From positions 33,823,790 through 33,887,789 of the forward strand of contig NC_065541.1 of NCBI RefSeq assembly GCF_932294415.1: a DNA stretch of 64,000 nucleotides, given 5' to 3'. The position numbers were made by a program, and so were the translations under genes. The stretch comes from Quercus robur. Lineage: Eukaryota > Streptophyta > Magnoliopsida > Fagales > Fagaceae. The notes under the pieces were generated by a model, which saw only the letters and a list, made by a program, of their open reading frames with translations, ran no database searches and had not been told where the DNA came from. This document shows positions 48,363 to 59,349 of this stretch, piece after piece. Within the stretch, counting starts at the first letter, position 1. Every line of letters begins with the position of its first letter.

Positions 48363-49529
48363 TTACGTGTGCAGGGATTTCCTTTTCCCATCTCTTCTAC
48401 TCATGCTTGCTACACTAGGCTCGGCAGTGGTGGCTATGGAAGTTTGTGTCAACTGCACATCCGCCGTATGACTCACCGTCTGGACCCGTTGCACTGGTCT
48501 AGCTCTATTATTCCCTTTCCTTCTGTTAACAACCATCCATTCACCATATTCCTGCTGCACATCTTCCTTTTTCTTGAACCCTTCTGCTTCATGAGCACTT
48601 CGCATGCCAGCTTGGTCTCCCACTTGCTCCCCTGTTTCTTCACCACTTCTATCCGTACTTTTCTCCTTGGGCTGCTCTCTTATGGTGTACGGACAAGATT
48701 CAACCTTGTGGCCAATCCTTCCACACGAGAAACAGAGGGTGTTTATCCCTTCATAGAGCACACACTGCTCAAGCTTACCGAGATAAAGTTTCCTAACCAA
48801 CGGTTTATCCAAGTTGACTTGGATACACAATCTAGCAAACCTGCCCCTTTCCCCATTAGCTGTATGAGAGTCAATCCTCAGGACCGGCCCAAGAGCTTTC
48901 CCGATCTTGAGGAGTGCATTAGGCTCGTAATATTCAATGGGCAACTCTGGTAGCCTAATCCAAACTGCTACTGAAGAAAGAGTTGTCGTGGAAGCCTTAA
49001 ACTCCGGTTCCCATTGTCTAATAGCAATAAACTGTTGACCAATGAACCAAGGACCCCCCATGAGGATAGAATCTACATCTTCATCTAACTCGAATTTCAC
49101 TAGGAAATAATCATACCCCAAGTCTATGCAGTCCATACCTCCACACGGATTCCACATCTTTCTCACTCTCTCAACGAGGAATGAAAACGCCATTCTCCTC
49201 CCAAATGTTTTGATGATGAGAGCTTTTTGCCAAGGTGCTCTCATTTGAACCTTCTCTTCTCTGGTAAAACCAATTCTAAGGCTACCGTCCTGGTCACTTT
49301 CCTCTTCAATGTCAGACTCCAAATCCTCTTGCATTGCGCTTTTGAGACCAAACGCTTGTGCAAATGCACCAGGCATTGCACCCACCAGCTTATCCTTGTA
49401 ACTCCCTATTTTAATCCCCTTACCTTTCTCATTCGTCTCTTGAAAGCTATGGCTTTCCTTGAACTTTTTTGTGCTGCGAGCTAAGGCATCTTCTTTTTCT
49501 TCCGAGCGCTTCAGTCTTTCTCTCTCCAT
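48363..49529 (-). pseudogene. LINE ORF1 (DUF4283 / CCHC zinc knuckle), first part up to a premature stop
   Basis: RNA-binding, nucleocapsid-like protein of an L1 element. I start it at the ATG 49529-49527 (MERERLKRSEEKED), because longer upstream frames run into host DNA of copy B outside the LINE. A DUF4283-type region with WNPCGG, GGPWFIGQQF and WIRLPELPIEYY is followed by a zinc knuckle CFSCGRIGHKVESC (CX2CX4HX4C). The frame ends at TAA 48363-48365, after RKSLHT. It stays open in the same frame for another 880 bp, so ORF1 appears to be broken by a single stop. Confidence 0.88.
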
Positions 49530-50070
49530 TACCACTGGCTTTTTCGTTTCACCATAACCAAAGCTCATATCTAAGGGATTTGATTTTTTGGATTTGAATT
49601 TGTGTTTTTTTTTTTGGGAGGAGATATCTTCCATGGTGATGAGGAATAGACAATGATTTTCAGGAGGTACAAGGATGCGTTGAAGAGTGGTTAGGGTTCT
49701 TATGAGCTCTTTGTTGACACTGATGAGCTCTAGCAGTGGTAAAGGTCCAGTGGTCAAATTGGTCAATGCCTAGCTTCTCCATAACAATCAATTTTACACT
49801 CTTCACTAAGGACCTCAGTTTTTCAAGGTCTCTCTATCTCTCTCCTCGTTTGGTTACTGAAATATTTTTTGGAAAAGTTAATGAATTAAAATTTTTAATC
49901 TTAATTAGTCTAATTGAGCTAAGTTAATTATGGTTATAGGCTTGGGATGAGTTTGGCAACTAGGAAAATGAGAAGAAAAAGAAAGAAAATCAACAAATTT
50001 CTAAGGGTTTGAGGCTTAGGATATGTTCAGCAGTTGAGAAAATGAAAGAAAATTAATGAGATTTCTCTTA

Positions 50071-50621
50071 GGCTTTGCTTGGGAGTTCATAAGGGAATGG
50101 AATGGAATGGAATGAAATAATAATAAGGGAATGGAATGGAATGTATTTAAGTAAGGGAAAGGAATGAAAAAGAATATAATTAAGTAACCTTAATTGGATG
50201 TTTTAAAATAAAGGAAATGGAAAGGAATGAAAATGAATGGAATGTAAGTAATCTTGTTTGGGAGCAACATGGAGGCAATGAAACGGAATCATTTTATGAT
50301 AATATTACTATTGGACCTCTATTTTAAAATAAAGAGTTGAATATACAGGGGTATTTTGAGAGTTTTAGTAAAAGAATAATTAAATCTAATTCCATTCCCT
50401 CAAATTCCTCATAATTTCGGGGGGAATGAAAATTTGAGGTTTTAAGGGAATAAAGAGGAATGAGTGTTCCCTTCTACCCATTCCATTTCCTCCTACTTAA
50501 ACTCTCAAACAAATAAATGAGCTTTCCATTCTCTCCATCAAAACTCCCAAATAAGAGAAGGAAATAATGTTCTAAAATGATTCTTTTCATTCCATTCCAT
50601 TCTCTCCTCCCAAGCGAAGCC
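50071..50621. mobile_element. Tourist-like MITE in copy B
   Basis: This 551-bp element has inverted ends, GGCTTTGCTTGGGAG and CTCCCAAGCGAAGCC, one mismatch apart. It is flanked by TTA at 50068-50070 and 50622-50624. In copy A the matching site reads CTCTTAGGG with a single TTA and no insert. The interior is built of GGAATGGAAT-like repeats and their complement. The ends do not match the Harbinger at 58783, so that element is probably not its source. Confidence 0.92.
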
Positions 50622-51934
50622 TTAGGGTATGGATTTTTTTGGTGGAGAGAGGGGGCATGTGACTAGTTAGGTTTAGAATTTTTTTTTTTTTTAATCTAAA
50701 ATTTAAATTTTAGATTTTCGATGGGTAGGTATCTAGTGGGTTACTAGATTACCTAGTGGATATACGAATTTAACCCAAATGTTTAATTGAGTAGGTAAAA
50801 ATTTACTTAAATTAGTTGGTTCATGGGTATGTTAATAGGTCTTTGGTCAAATTTGTTGCCCCTAATTTTAATCTATGAAAAGATTCAACAAGATAAAGAT
50901 TTTTTTTAAAGAAAAAAGAAAAAGAAAAAAACGAATAAGTATAAAATAGGTTTTCCTGTTCAGCTTGTAGAATCAGTTTAATATATAAGTATTAAAAGAG
51001 CTTTGGAGTAAAACATAAAAGCTTAAAAGCTTAAAAAATTAAACTTTTTAAAATTGGCATTAAAAATCTATTTAGCAGCACCCTAACAAATTCAAAAGTT
51101 CTACTAGAAGTTCGTCAGTAGGTTCTTTTTTCTACTAAAGAGCTTTAGGGACCTTCCTATTTAAGAGCTTCATAATGCAAAATGCATCGTAACGCTTATA
51201 TAATTTTTTTTAGGTTTTGAGAATGTCCCATGCATCTTTACTTCTCATCCTAACTTTTATATTTTATTTACTTATTTTTTTTAAGAAATAGTCAATGATT
51301 ATTCATCTAAAATTAACCTCAATTTCATGTTGCCTACTTATATTCGAAAAGTATTATTTTATTTACTTGAGGTTAGCTCCGTTATACCATCACCATCCAC
51401 CCACCTCATGATATTCATTGTTAAAAAAATTCAAGATCTAAAAGTTAGAATTTTGATTATTTATTCTTGTATTTGCCTCTTTCCCGTAACCAACCCTTTT
51501 ACTTAAAAAAAAAAAAAAAAAACATTTTCTATCGGTTCGCACCTCAACAAAAACTACTAAAGCTTCTGAAAGAAGTAGCTAAAGAGCATGAGTTGGATTC
51601 AGTTGGGATCCTGCTGACTCTGAAATGGGTTTTTAAAAACACATGAAGATTTATTGAATGGCTCAGCATAGTGGGTCTAAATTGCTACCTTCCTAATGAA
51701 AACACAATGAACCGAAGTACTTCTTCGCCCCTGAACAACCGCACAAATAACAACCAGATTCTGATTCCAACTGGTACTTTCTAATATTTCAATGGAGATG
51801 TTTAAAGTTTAAGTCCACCTCTAAACTTTGAACATATCTATTTTTTGTCATGATTATCCTTTAAACAAATTTTACATTTTTTTTTAAATATTTAATTAAT
51901 CTAAGAATAGATAATTTTAGCTTTCAATACTGAC

Positions 51935-52635
51935 GGTAAGGACTTAATTTGTAACGACCCCAAAATGATGTTGAGTTCGCACGTTAAAAGGCCCAAACAA
52001 TAAAATTTGTAGAGCATGGGATTGAAAGACTAGGCCTTGGTCACCGAACGGTGGTCAGTCATGGTGTTCATACAGAATTAAACCATGTTCGCTCGAGGAG
52101 TCTTTCTCCTCTATACGGCCTGGGAGGCTCTGGTTCTTGGCCTTTTTTCCCAAGCCTTCTTTGGCACATAAGCCTTTACATTATATAGCCTTTCTCGGTT
52201 GATCCTGACCCTCCATCTGTTGATCAGGCAGGTATCTATTCGAGTACCTATCCCATCAGCCGGTTCCCCCTACTTTATATTAGTTGCAATAACCGAAGCC
52301 GCGCTGTTCAGGGGTCTTTTCCCACTAATATGGCCAGGACGTTTGTGGGCGCATTTAATGCGGAAGTGACGTCTTTTCCTTGAACCACTCCCACTCTGTA
52401 CCCCCATGTAGGTCCCATTCTACTCGCCTTATCTTCTAGGGGCGCTTTGGAGGCCGCCTTTGACGACATGCTGCCCTTCCCCTTGAAGTCTTGGGATGCC
52501 GAGGACAGGGTCGTCCTCGGCTGCATCTCTAGGTCATTCGGTTTTTCGCCACTTATCCTTGGCAACTACACTCCTCGGCACGGGCCCTAGGTCTTAATGG
52601 GAAGTGGGCCGGGTCATAAGTCTTTTGGCCCCACA
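51935..52635 (+). repeat. 5' LTR
   Basis: Aligns without gaps to the 3' LTR. By hand count about 39 of 701 positions differ, almost all of them transitions, as expected from decay of methylated cytosines. Its first base is G where the 3' LTR has T, so the canonical TG start has been lost. It ends CCCCACA. Confidence 0.93.
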
Positions 52636-53173
52636 ATAGCCCCTCAAAATCCTGCTATCCGGATCCTCGGCCGGATAGGAGGGTTTTGATGACATCAGGC
52701 CTCTGTCAAAGCTTGTCAATCCTTGTCACCTATCGGTTCCCGAGACTCTTCGTCTGCCCGAGACACGTTCCTAGGGCCTTTGGAAGGTGAAACGTGTCCT
52801 CATTAAATACGGGCGGCTCTGTGCTTCCCACGTTCAACGGCGTGATGGTGATCTAACGGTGGAGATTTCCTTGCCTTTATGGGCGGGAAAATTCGTGCAG
52901 TTACTTTCGATGGAAGGTATAAATGATTTTTGGAACTGATTTGTCTCTTCACTTTTGCACTTAAGAGTTCTAGCGCGTATACCCTGGGTTCATCCAAACT
53001 TTCATCCAAATTCAAGTCTATCTCCAGCACAAAAAGCCTGTCCGAGGCACCTTTCCTCTTTTCTGTAAGTTCTCTGCCTTCATTAACTCGTGCTTTTTCT
53101 TTTCTAGGTTTATTTTTCTCTTGTTCCTTTCCTTTTCCCGTGATCCACTGAGTTTGCTTAGCAACTCTTAGAG

Positions 53174-55870
53174 ATGGTTAAATTGAGATTGAGAAAATTG
53201 GTTGACACTGAAGAGGCGATGGAAAAGTTCATCGCCGATTATAGGATTCCCCCCAACGTGAGTTTGAGGCACTGTAAGATGGGGGAGTGGCATCTTCTGA
53301 GACGGACGGGCGAGGTGGTAATTCCCATTCTCGCCTTCGTAGAGGGGGGGATGAGAATCCCCATAGGACCAATAATGAAGAGTTACCTTAGGCATTTTCG
53401 ATTAGCTCCCACCCAGTGCCCTGCCAATGTGTTTAGGATTCTGGGCTGTGTGGATGCCTTAAACGAGAAAATGGGGCTAAGACTAACCCTTCATGACATA
53501 AATTGGTGCTACAATCTCCAAAATTTGAAGGACAAATCCTACTACATGAAGACGAGAGACGATAGGGTTCGGCTAATCCAGTGCCTCCCCGACTCCAACA
53601 AGGGGTTGAACAAGGACTTTCTTATCGTCTCTGAGGAATGGCATGATGGCCTTCCATGCCCGATGGTGGAGGGAGAACCAGGTGGGGTATGGAGAGTAGA
53701 AGGGTGCCAATCCTTTGCGCCGTTTTAATTTGGTGCGGTTCGGTTACTAACCATGTACATGTCTTTCTTTTTTTTGCAAATCCAAACGCCTTTCACCGAC
53801 ACTTTCATTTGGTTAACCGGGTTGATTTGGAAACTGTTCTTCAAGCGGCAGTTTTTGTAAATGAAGAGGATGGTCAAGTCAGAGCCGCTCACAAAATCTT
53901 AGGGTACGATCCCATTCAGAAGTCATTTGCCGACCCAAAGCACGTGATTAGCGCTAACCGTCCTCGGCTTCCAAAAATTACCGTAGTTGAACAAGGGTTT
54001 TTGGTCTCCAAAGGATCTCCTGTCCCAGAGGGCATCCCATTGGTAGGCTCTTCGTCGTCTCATCACGCAGTGGAGGACAAAGGTAATTTAGGTCTGTCTG
54101 AGGAGGGTTTTGGGGCATTTGACCAAGCCGACTTATCCGAGGATCCTTCTGGTGATCTAGGTGACCCAGACTTGTCAGAAACGGAACTGTTGTTAGTGGG
54201 AACATCTTCCCGAGCCGAGATGGGTCTTAAAAGAAAGCCCCCAACTAGCCTGTTCGACCTCATTGAGGGCCAGCCGGGGAAGGGTGCACAGGGAAGGCCG
54301 CAATCCAATGCTCCGTCTCCCCCGTCTCAACCTCAGCCCGTGCAGACTAGGTCTTCCTCTACTAAGTCGCAGCCACAATCTCCCCGTCCCAAACTTCCTG
54401 CTCCTCCCCAATCAGCTCTACCTCTTCGGCCGGAGCCCACTGACTCAAAGAGAAAGAGGAGCCCTAAGGGTAAGGAGCCCATGGATGGGGGAAAATCTCA
54501 ATCCTCACAGGAGAGGGACAAAGCCTCGCGAGCTCCGAAACAGTTAAAGATTGGGCACCAAAGTAAGGGGAAAGGGATCGAAGCCCTATCCGCCCAAAGC
54601 AAGGGGAAAGGGATCGAAGCCCAATCCGCGCCGAGCGCTTGGCTTCCCGCCCCGATGCTCCATGGGGAGCCGTTGCTGGAAACCGCGTCCATGAGGGACC
54701 TTGGAGATGGTGATGGCGGTTATGTGGCCGGCGCATTAGGGAGAACCATGCTGCTCCCCACTGATGTGGAAGAGTTAAAGAATATGAGGATGCAGGAGGT
54801 TTGCCTTAGCGTGAAGAGGTACCTGGGTATGGTAAGACTCTTGAAACCTAAGGCTCTATCAATTCTGGCTCCCAGACTTTCATTCATAATATACTTGTCT
54901 CCCTTGGCAGGTTATCCAGGCCACCTATAGGATGGAGGATGAAGTGAAGGGGCAGAGTAAGGCCGCTGAGGATGAATGCACCAAATGCATAGATGCTGCG
55001 CGGACCCTCAAAGCTTCCGAGGCTGACCTCACAAAGGCTATGGAGAACTTAAAGGAGGCTACCCGAGATAGGGATAGTGCCTTGGCAGGTTTAACTGATG
55101 CCCAAAAGTAGGCTGAGGAGCAGACAAAGCGCCTACTTGATGCCGATGAGCAATTGCAGATAGCCAAGGAGCAGATTAGTGATTTGAAGAAGAAACTGAT
55201 CATGGCAGAGAATGCTAAGGGCGTGGCGGAGTTTGCCTGGGACGAAACTGTGAGGGCCAAGCAGGAGGCTAAGTTTGCCAGAAACGAGGCCGAAGCTGCT
55301 AGGGACAAGGCCGAAGAGGAGGGTTACGAGATGGGGATGGCTGAAACCCAGGCCTCCCTTAAAGCTCAAATTCCTGGAGTATGCAGACTATATTGCTCCC
55401 AGGTTTGGGAAGAGGCCTTAAAACGAGCTGGGGTGGATGCTTTGTTTGACTTGTGGAAGGCGGAGAGCATATTTTATCCTCCAGCCATCCGTGAGACTGC
55501 CCCCGCCAGCTCTGAGGCTATGAGCGATCAACACGAGGCAGGGGTTACTCAGTCAGAAGCTGCACAGGTCATCGTCCTTCCTGGCAAGTTAATTGAAGGA
55601 GGAGAGCCTCATGATGCGACAGAAGCACCTGGAGGTATGAATCCCGAGATGCCCAAAGAGGGTGTCGAGCCTACGGTCAGCGCTCTGATCCCTGATGCCG
55701 AGGAGCCAGCCATTCTTGTTCAGCCCCTACAGGCAATTCCCCTTACTGAGATCCCCAAGGGCATTAAAACCGACCCTGCTTAGCCTTCCCAAGAAGGGGA
55801 TGTCTCCCAGGGCCCCGAGACTAGTCCTACTCTGCATTCCGAGGACGTGGACAAAACGACATTGAAGAAG
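53174..55870 (+). pseudogene. Gypsy-type putative transposase / gag-like gene of the LTR element
   Basis: Exon 1 begins at ATG 53174 (MVKLRLRKLVD) and carries the plant-specific domain usually called transposase (putative) gypsy type over about 170 residues, ending near EGEPGGV at 53688. The next exon is in another frame from about 53775 (NRVDLETVLQAAVFVNEEDG), with Pro/Ser/Lys-rich repeats near 54580-54630. It ends at a good donor (GGTATGGTAAG, near 54828). The third exon follows an acceptor at about 54910 and is a coiled coil (AEEQTKRLLDADEQ). In-frame TAG codons at about 55109 and 55781 break it, and the first acceptor lacks a clear AG. Function in the element is unknown. Confidence 0.7.
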
Positions 55871-56244
55871 TAGCAGCCCTGGCCAATCTTCGTATTTGTT
55901 TCCAATTCAACTTTTTAACTAGTTTCCCTTTTGTTTTGAAAATTTTATAGTTTGACTGCAGTTTGAACTTATTAACCACATATATAAAATTCTTTTCTTC
56001 CTTTAAATTGTATGTTAGTTGCCTTTGCTGATGCTTACTATTGTTGCGGATCTCCTGATTTTTGAACTAGTTATCTTAACATGTATGAATGGTTGTGCAT
56101 ATGATGTATTTGGGATCATATCCCGGAATTCTAACTTACCCGCGCTCATAGGACGTTGAATTTGTGCCTGAACACACTTCTGGGGAGATATAGGCATCAT
56201 CCGAGATGTCATGCATATTGTTAGGCCGAGCCTGGTATCTAGAT

Positions 56245-56655
56245 CTCCTTTAAGTAGTTGGTTTCCCCATAGGTTCGAGTCTGAGGACCATGTAGTACCT
56301 TGGTTCTGTCTAAAACTTAGATTTCTTTTAAGTAGTTGGTTTCCCCATAGGTTTGAGTCCGAGGACCATGCAATACCTTGGTTCTGTCCAAAACTTAGAT
56401 TTCTTTTAAGTAGTTGGTTTCCCCATAAGTTTGAGTCCGAGGACCATACAATACCTTGATTCTGTCCAAAACTTAGATATTTTCTTTAAGTAGTTGGTTT
56501 CCCTATAGGTTTGAGTCCGAGGACCATACAATACCTTGATTCTGTCCAAAACTTAGATATTTTCTTTAAGTAGTTGGTTTCCCCATAGGTTTGAGTCCGA
56601 GGACCATACAATACCTTGGTTCTGTCCAAAACTTAGATATTTTCTTTAAGTTTGG
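56245..56655 (+). repeat. Minisatellite, about 5.5 copies of a 75-78-bp unit
   Basis: The unit contains AAGTAGTTGGTTTCCCC, GAGTCCGAGGACCAT and CTGTCCAAAACTTAGAT. Early copies are 75 bp; later ones have a short ATTTT extension. It lies 200 bp before the 3' LTR, a position where non-autonomous plant LTR elements often carry tandem repeats. Confidence 0.9.
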
Positions 56656-56860
56656 GGGGACCAGCCCCTCGACCAAGGTGTGAGACATTGATCTGACGTT
56701 GGAAGCCCCAAGAACTGCCCGCGCCACCGGTGCTTCGAAGCGCAACCCCTAGTGGAACTTTATGTTAGGGCACAACAACGGGCCGTTGGAAATGGTGGAG
56801 GGACTTTCTCGATCCACCGCTTGTGCCAACGCACAAGCCTTTCCCATAGATGGCGCCAAT

Positions 56861-57561
56861 TGTAAGGACTCAATTTGTAACGACCCCAAAATGATGTTAG
56901 GTTCGCACGTTAAAAGGCCCAAATAATAAAATTTGTAAAGCGTGGGATTGAAAGGCTAGGCCTTGGTCACCGAATGGTGGTTAGTCATGGTGTTCATATA
57001 GAATTAAACCATGTTTGCTCGAGGAGTCTTTCTCCTCGATACAACCTGGGAGGCTCTGGTTCTTGGTCTTTTTTCCCAGGCCTTCTTTAGCGCATAAGTC
57101 TTTACATTATATAGCCTTTCTCGGTTGATCCTGACCCTCCATCTGTTGATTAGGCAGGTATCTATTCGAGTACCTGTCCCATCAGCCGGTTCCCCCTACT
57201 TTATGTTAGTTGCGATAACGGAAGCCGCACTGTTCAGGGGTCTTTTCCCATCAATATGGCCAGGACGTTTGTGGGCGCATTTAATGCGAAGGTGACGTCT
57301 TTTCCTTGAACCACTCCCACTCTGTACCCCCATGTAGGTCCCATTCTACTCGCCTTATCTTCTGGGGGCGCTTTGGAGGCCGCCTTTGACGACATGCTGC
57401 CCTTCCCCTTGAAGTCTTGGGATGCCGAGGACAGGGTCGTCCTCGGCTACATCTCTAGGCCATTCGGTCTTTCGCCACTTGTCCTCGGCAACTACACTCC
57501 TCGGCACGGGCCCTGGGTCCTAATGGGAAGTGGGCCGGGTCATAAGTCTTCTGGCCCCACA
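56861..57561 (+). repeat. 3' LTR
   Basis: Starts TGTAAGGACT and ends CCCCACA, giving the canonical TG..CA ends. It is followed by the CTGAC target duplication and then by the remainder of copy B. Confidence 0.93.
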
Positions 57562-57768
57562 CTGACAATAAAGTGAAGTGTATTGTGCAGCCATATCCAA
57601 TTTTTTTAAAAGCTACAAATCTTAGAAAAGAAACTGTAGCTACTATCAACATTTGGAATAAATATTTTTTAGCTTTCATTATTGGCAACAAAGCTTGGCG
57701 TAGTGAAGCGGTTGATGTTTAAGTTAACTCACCCACAATATTGCTCTCTCCTCCTTCCAGTCACATAA

Positions 57769-58680
57769 TTTCTCTCCTCTCTATCTCTCTCTCTCGCTCT
57801 TTTTTTTTCACAATTTCGGCACACTATTACCGAAATTCACCTCTCACAATACACATATCATAAATAAACTCATATTTAAGCCCAAAAAACTCGAAATTAT
57901 GGTATATGTACAAATGGACAATTTAGTTGTCCCGTAGCACAAATTTGTTCAAAACTTTCTTGACCAGCCCAAATCCATTCTTACTTTCCCCTACTCTAAT
58001 AACCTCACACCCAATCTCCACCTCCTTTTTTTTCCTTCGTTTCTATTTCCCTTTCCCTATTGTTCATAGACGACCACCAGTCTCCCTCTCACATTTTTCA
58101 TCAACAATTAAGATCTAAAAGTTGCATTATTGTTACAAAACCCTAATTTTTAAATCTTGATTTTTTTTTAATGCTTTTGAAATTTAAAAAAAAAAAAAAA
58201 TTAAAGGTGAAAGTGATGAGGTAGGTAACAACTAACAACTTTATAATGGATTCAACCTCAAGTAGGTAAAGTGACACATTTCAAATCATGAGTAAGCAAC
58301 ATAGAATTAAGACTTTGTACTCTCTAATTATCCATTTTTTAAAATACACTTTACAACATTCTTTATACTTTTTTTTTTCTATCTTGTTTATAAATATATA
58401 GGTAAATAGTAGGGAATGAGATCATTAATTGGGTTAAAAGTGTTGGGAAAAAAATATTTTTAACTTTAAAGAGCTGTTACTATAATATTAATTATAACTT
58501 GTACCCAATTTGGCTAATTTGAGAGTTTTAGAGTAGGTTTGGGGCTTACATCTACTTGTGTAAATATAATTTATCATGACAACCTTTCGAGCGGAAGTAG
58601 CATAAGTGAATAAAATAAGTGCGCACACACTGTATTTGTCATCAATAGGTAGATAGATTGAAAGGCCTTGTATTGACATA
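57769..58680. other. Non-coding region with a dispersed hairpin repeat
   Basis: The first 130 bp contain a (CT)n run and the inverted pair AATTTCGG (57812-57819) and CCGAAATT (57830-57837), related to the spacer at 24720. The rest is AT-rich with a C/T-rich part at 58010-58090. No gene was recognised. Confidence 0.35.
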
Positions 58681-59349
58681 GGGTCCGTTTGGATATAGCT
58701 GAAAATTGAAAACTAAAAACTGAAAAATACTGTAGCAAAATAATTTTTCAATGTGTGAATAGTACCGTGAAACTCATTTTTAGGCTGCGTTTGGTTCAAT
58801 GGAAATGCTTTTCTGAGCATAAAATCATTTCAGGGGAAATTGTTTTCCCGTAAAGGAAAATGTATTTAGGCTATTTGGCTGCCTCGGAATTCGTTTTATG
58901 GAAAATCAATTCCCATGTTTGGTTAGTTCAAACATTTTCGGAAAATGAAATTCATTTTACGGAAAATCAATTCCCATGTTTGGTTTGTGGATCATTTTAC
59001 GAAAAACATGAAATGCCTTACAAATTTAGCACCTGCATTGCCTAGACAAACCTGTAACAGTATAAAAATAATCATCCACTTCAACATAAAAAATAATCAT
59101 CCGAATATACCCATAATATTTATATCAAAACAACCACATCAATCTTTCACCATTGGCATTACACCTCCATGGTGTACAAAAATGATACCTACACGTGGTA
59201 TCTGAACAGTACAAGTACATAATTTGGGCAATTGTATCGTCCCAATAATACAAAAGACTACATATATAATACAATGGTAGGTGAATACTAGTACTACAAC
59301 AAAAGTTAATTCCTAAAGCTATCGTCACAGTCAACATGAAACAGACAAG

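Larger units (their letters stand above)
43271..49536 (-). mobile_element. L1-type LINE, near full length
   Basis: The 6266-bp element has an A-tail (T-run at 43272-43281 on the plus strand) and is flanked by GGCTTTTT at 43263-43270 and 49537-49544. Copy A has one GGCTTTTT at the matching place, which confirms the ends. It encodes ORF1 with a zinc knuckle and ORF2 with endonuclease, reverse transcriptase and RNase H. Both carry a nonsense codon, so this copy is probably immobile. The 5' leader is very short, so the element may be slightly truncated. Confidence 0.95.
51935..57561 (+). mobile_element. Non-autonomous LTR retrotransposon (LARD-like)
   Basis: Two 701-bp direct repeats (51935-52635, 56861-57561) bound a 4.2-kb interior. 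The element is flanked by the 5-bp duplication CTGAC at 51930-51934 and 57562-57566; copy A has a single CTGAC at the same place. The only coding is a split gene with the gypsy-type putative transposase/gag-like domain; no protease, reverse transcriptase or integrase was seen. I did not recognise a primer binding site or a polypurine tract. Confidence 0.92.
43076..57768. repeat. Tandem segmental duplication, copy B (interrupted by three elements)
   Basis: Copy B consists of 43076-43270, 49537-50070, 50622-51934 and 57562 to about 57768, in the same order as copy A. The gaps are a LINE, a Tourist-like MITE and an LTR element. The outer ends of the duplicated units share AGTCACAT or TCACATC, so unequal exchange at a short repeat is plausible. 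Without the insertions the unit is about 2.25 kb. Confidence 0.92.

Noticed and set aside
48324-48953. 209-codon plus-strand frame
   Set aside because: It is antisense to LINE ORF1 and has no recognisable domain.
49530-49766. Extension of LINE ORF1 upstream to 49766
   Set aside because: This DNA is present in copy A without the LINE, so it is host sequence that happens to be open in frame. The element ends at 49536.
53978-54736. Minus-strand frames across the LTR-element gene
   Set aside because: They are antisense to the Pro/Ser-rich coding region and have no support.
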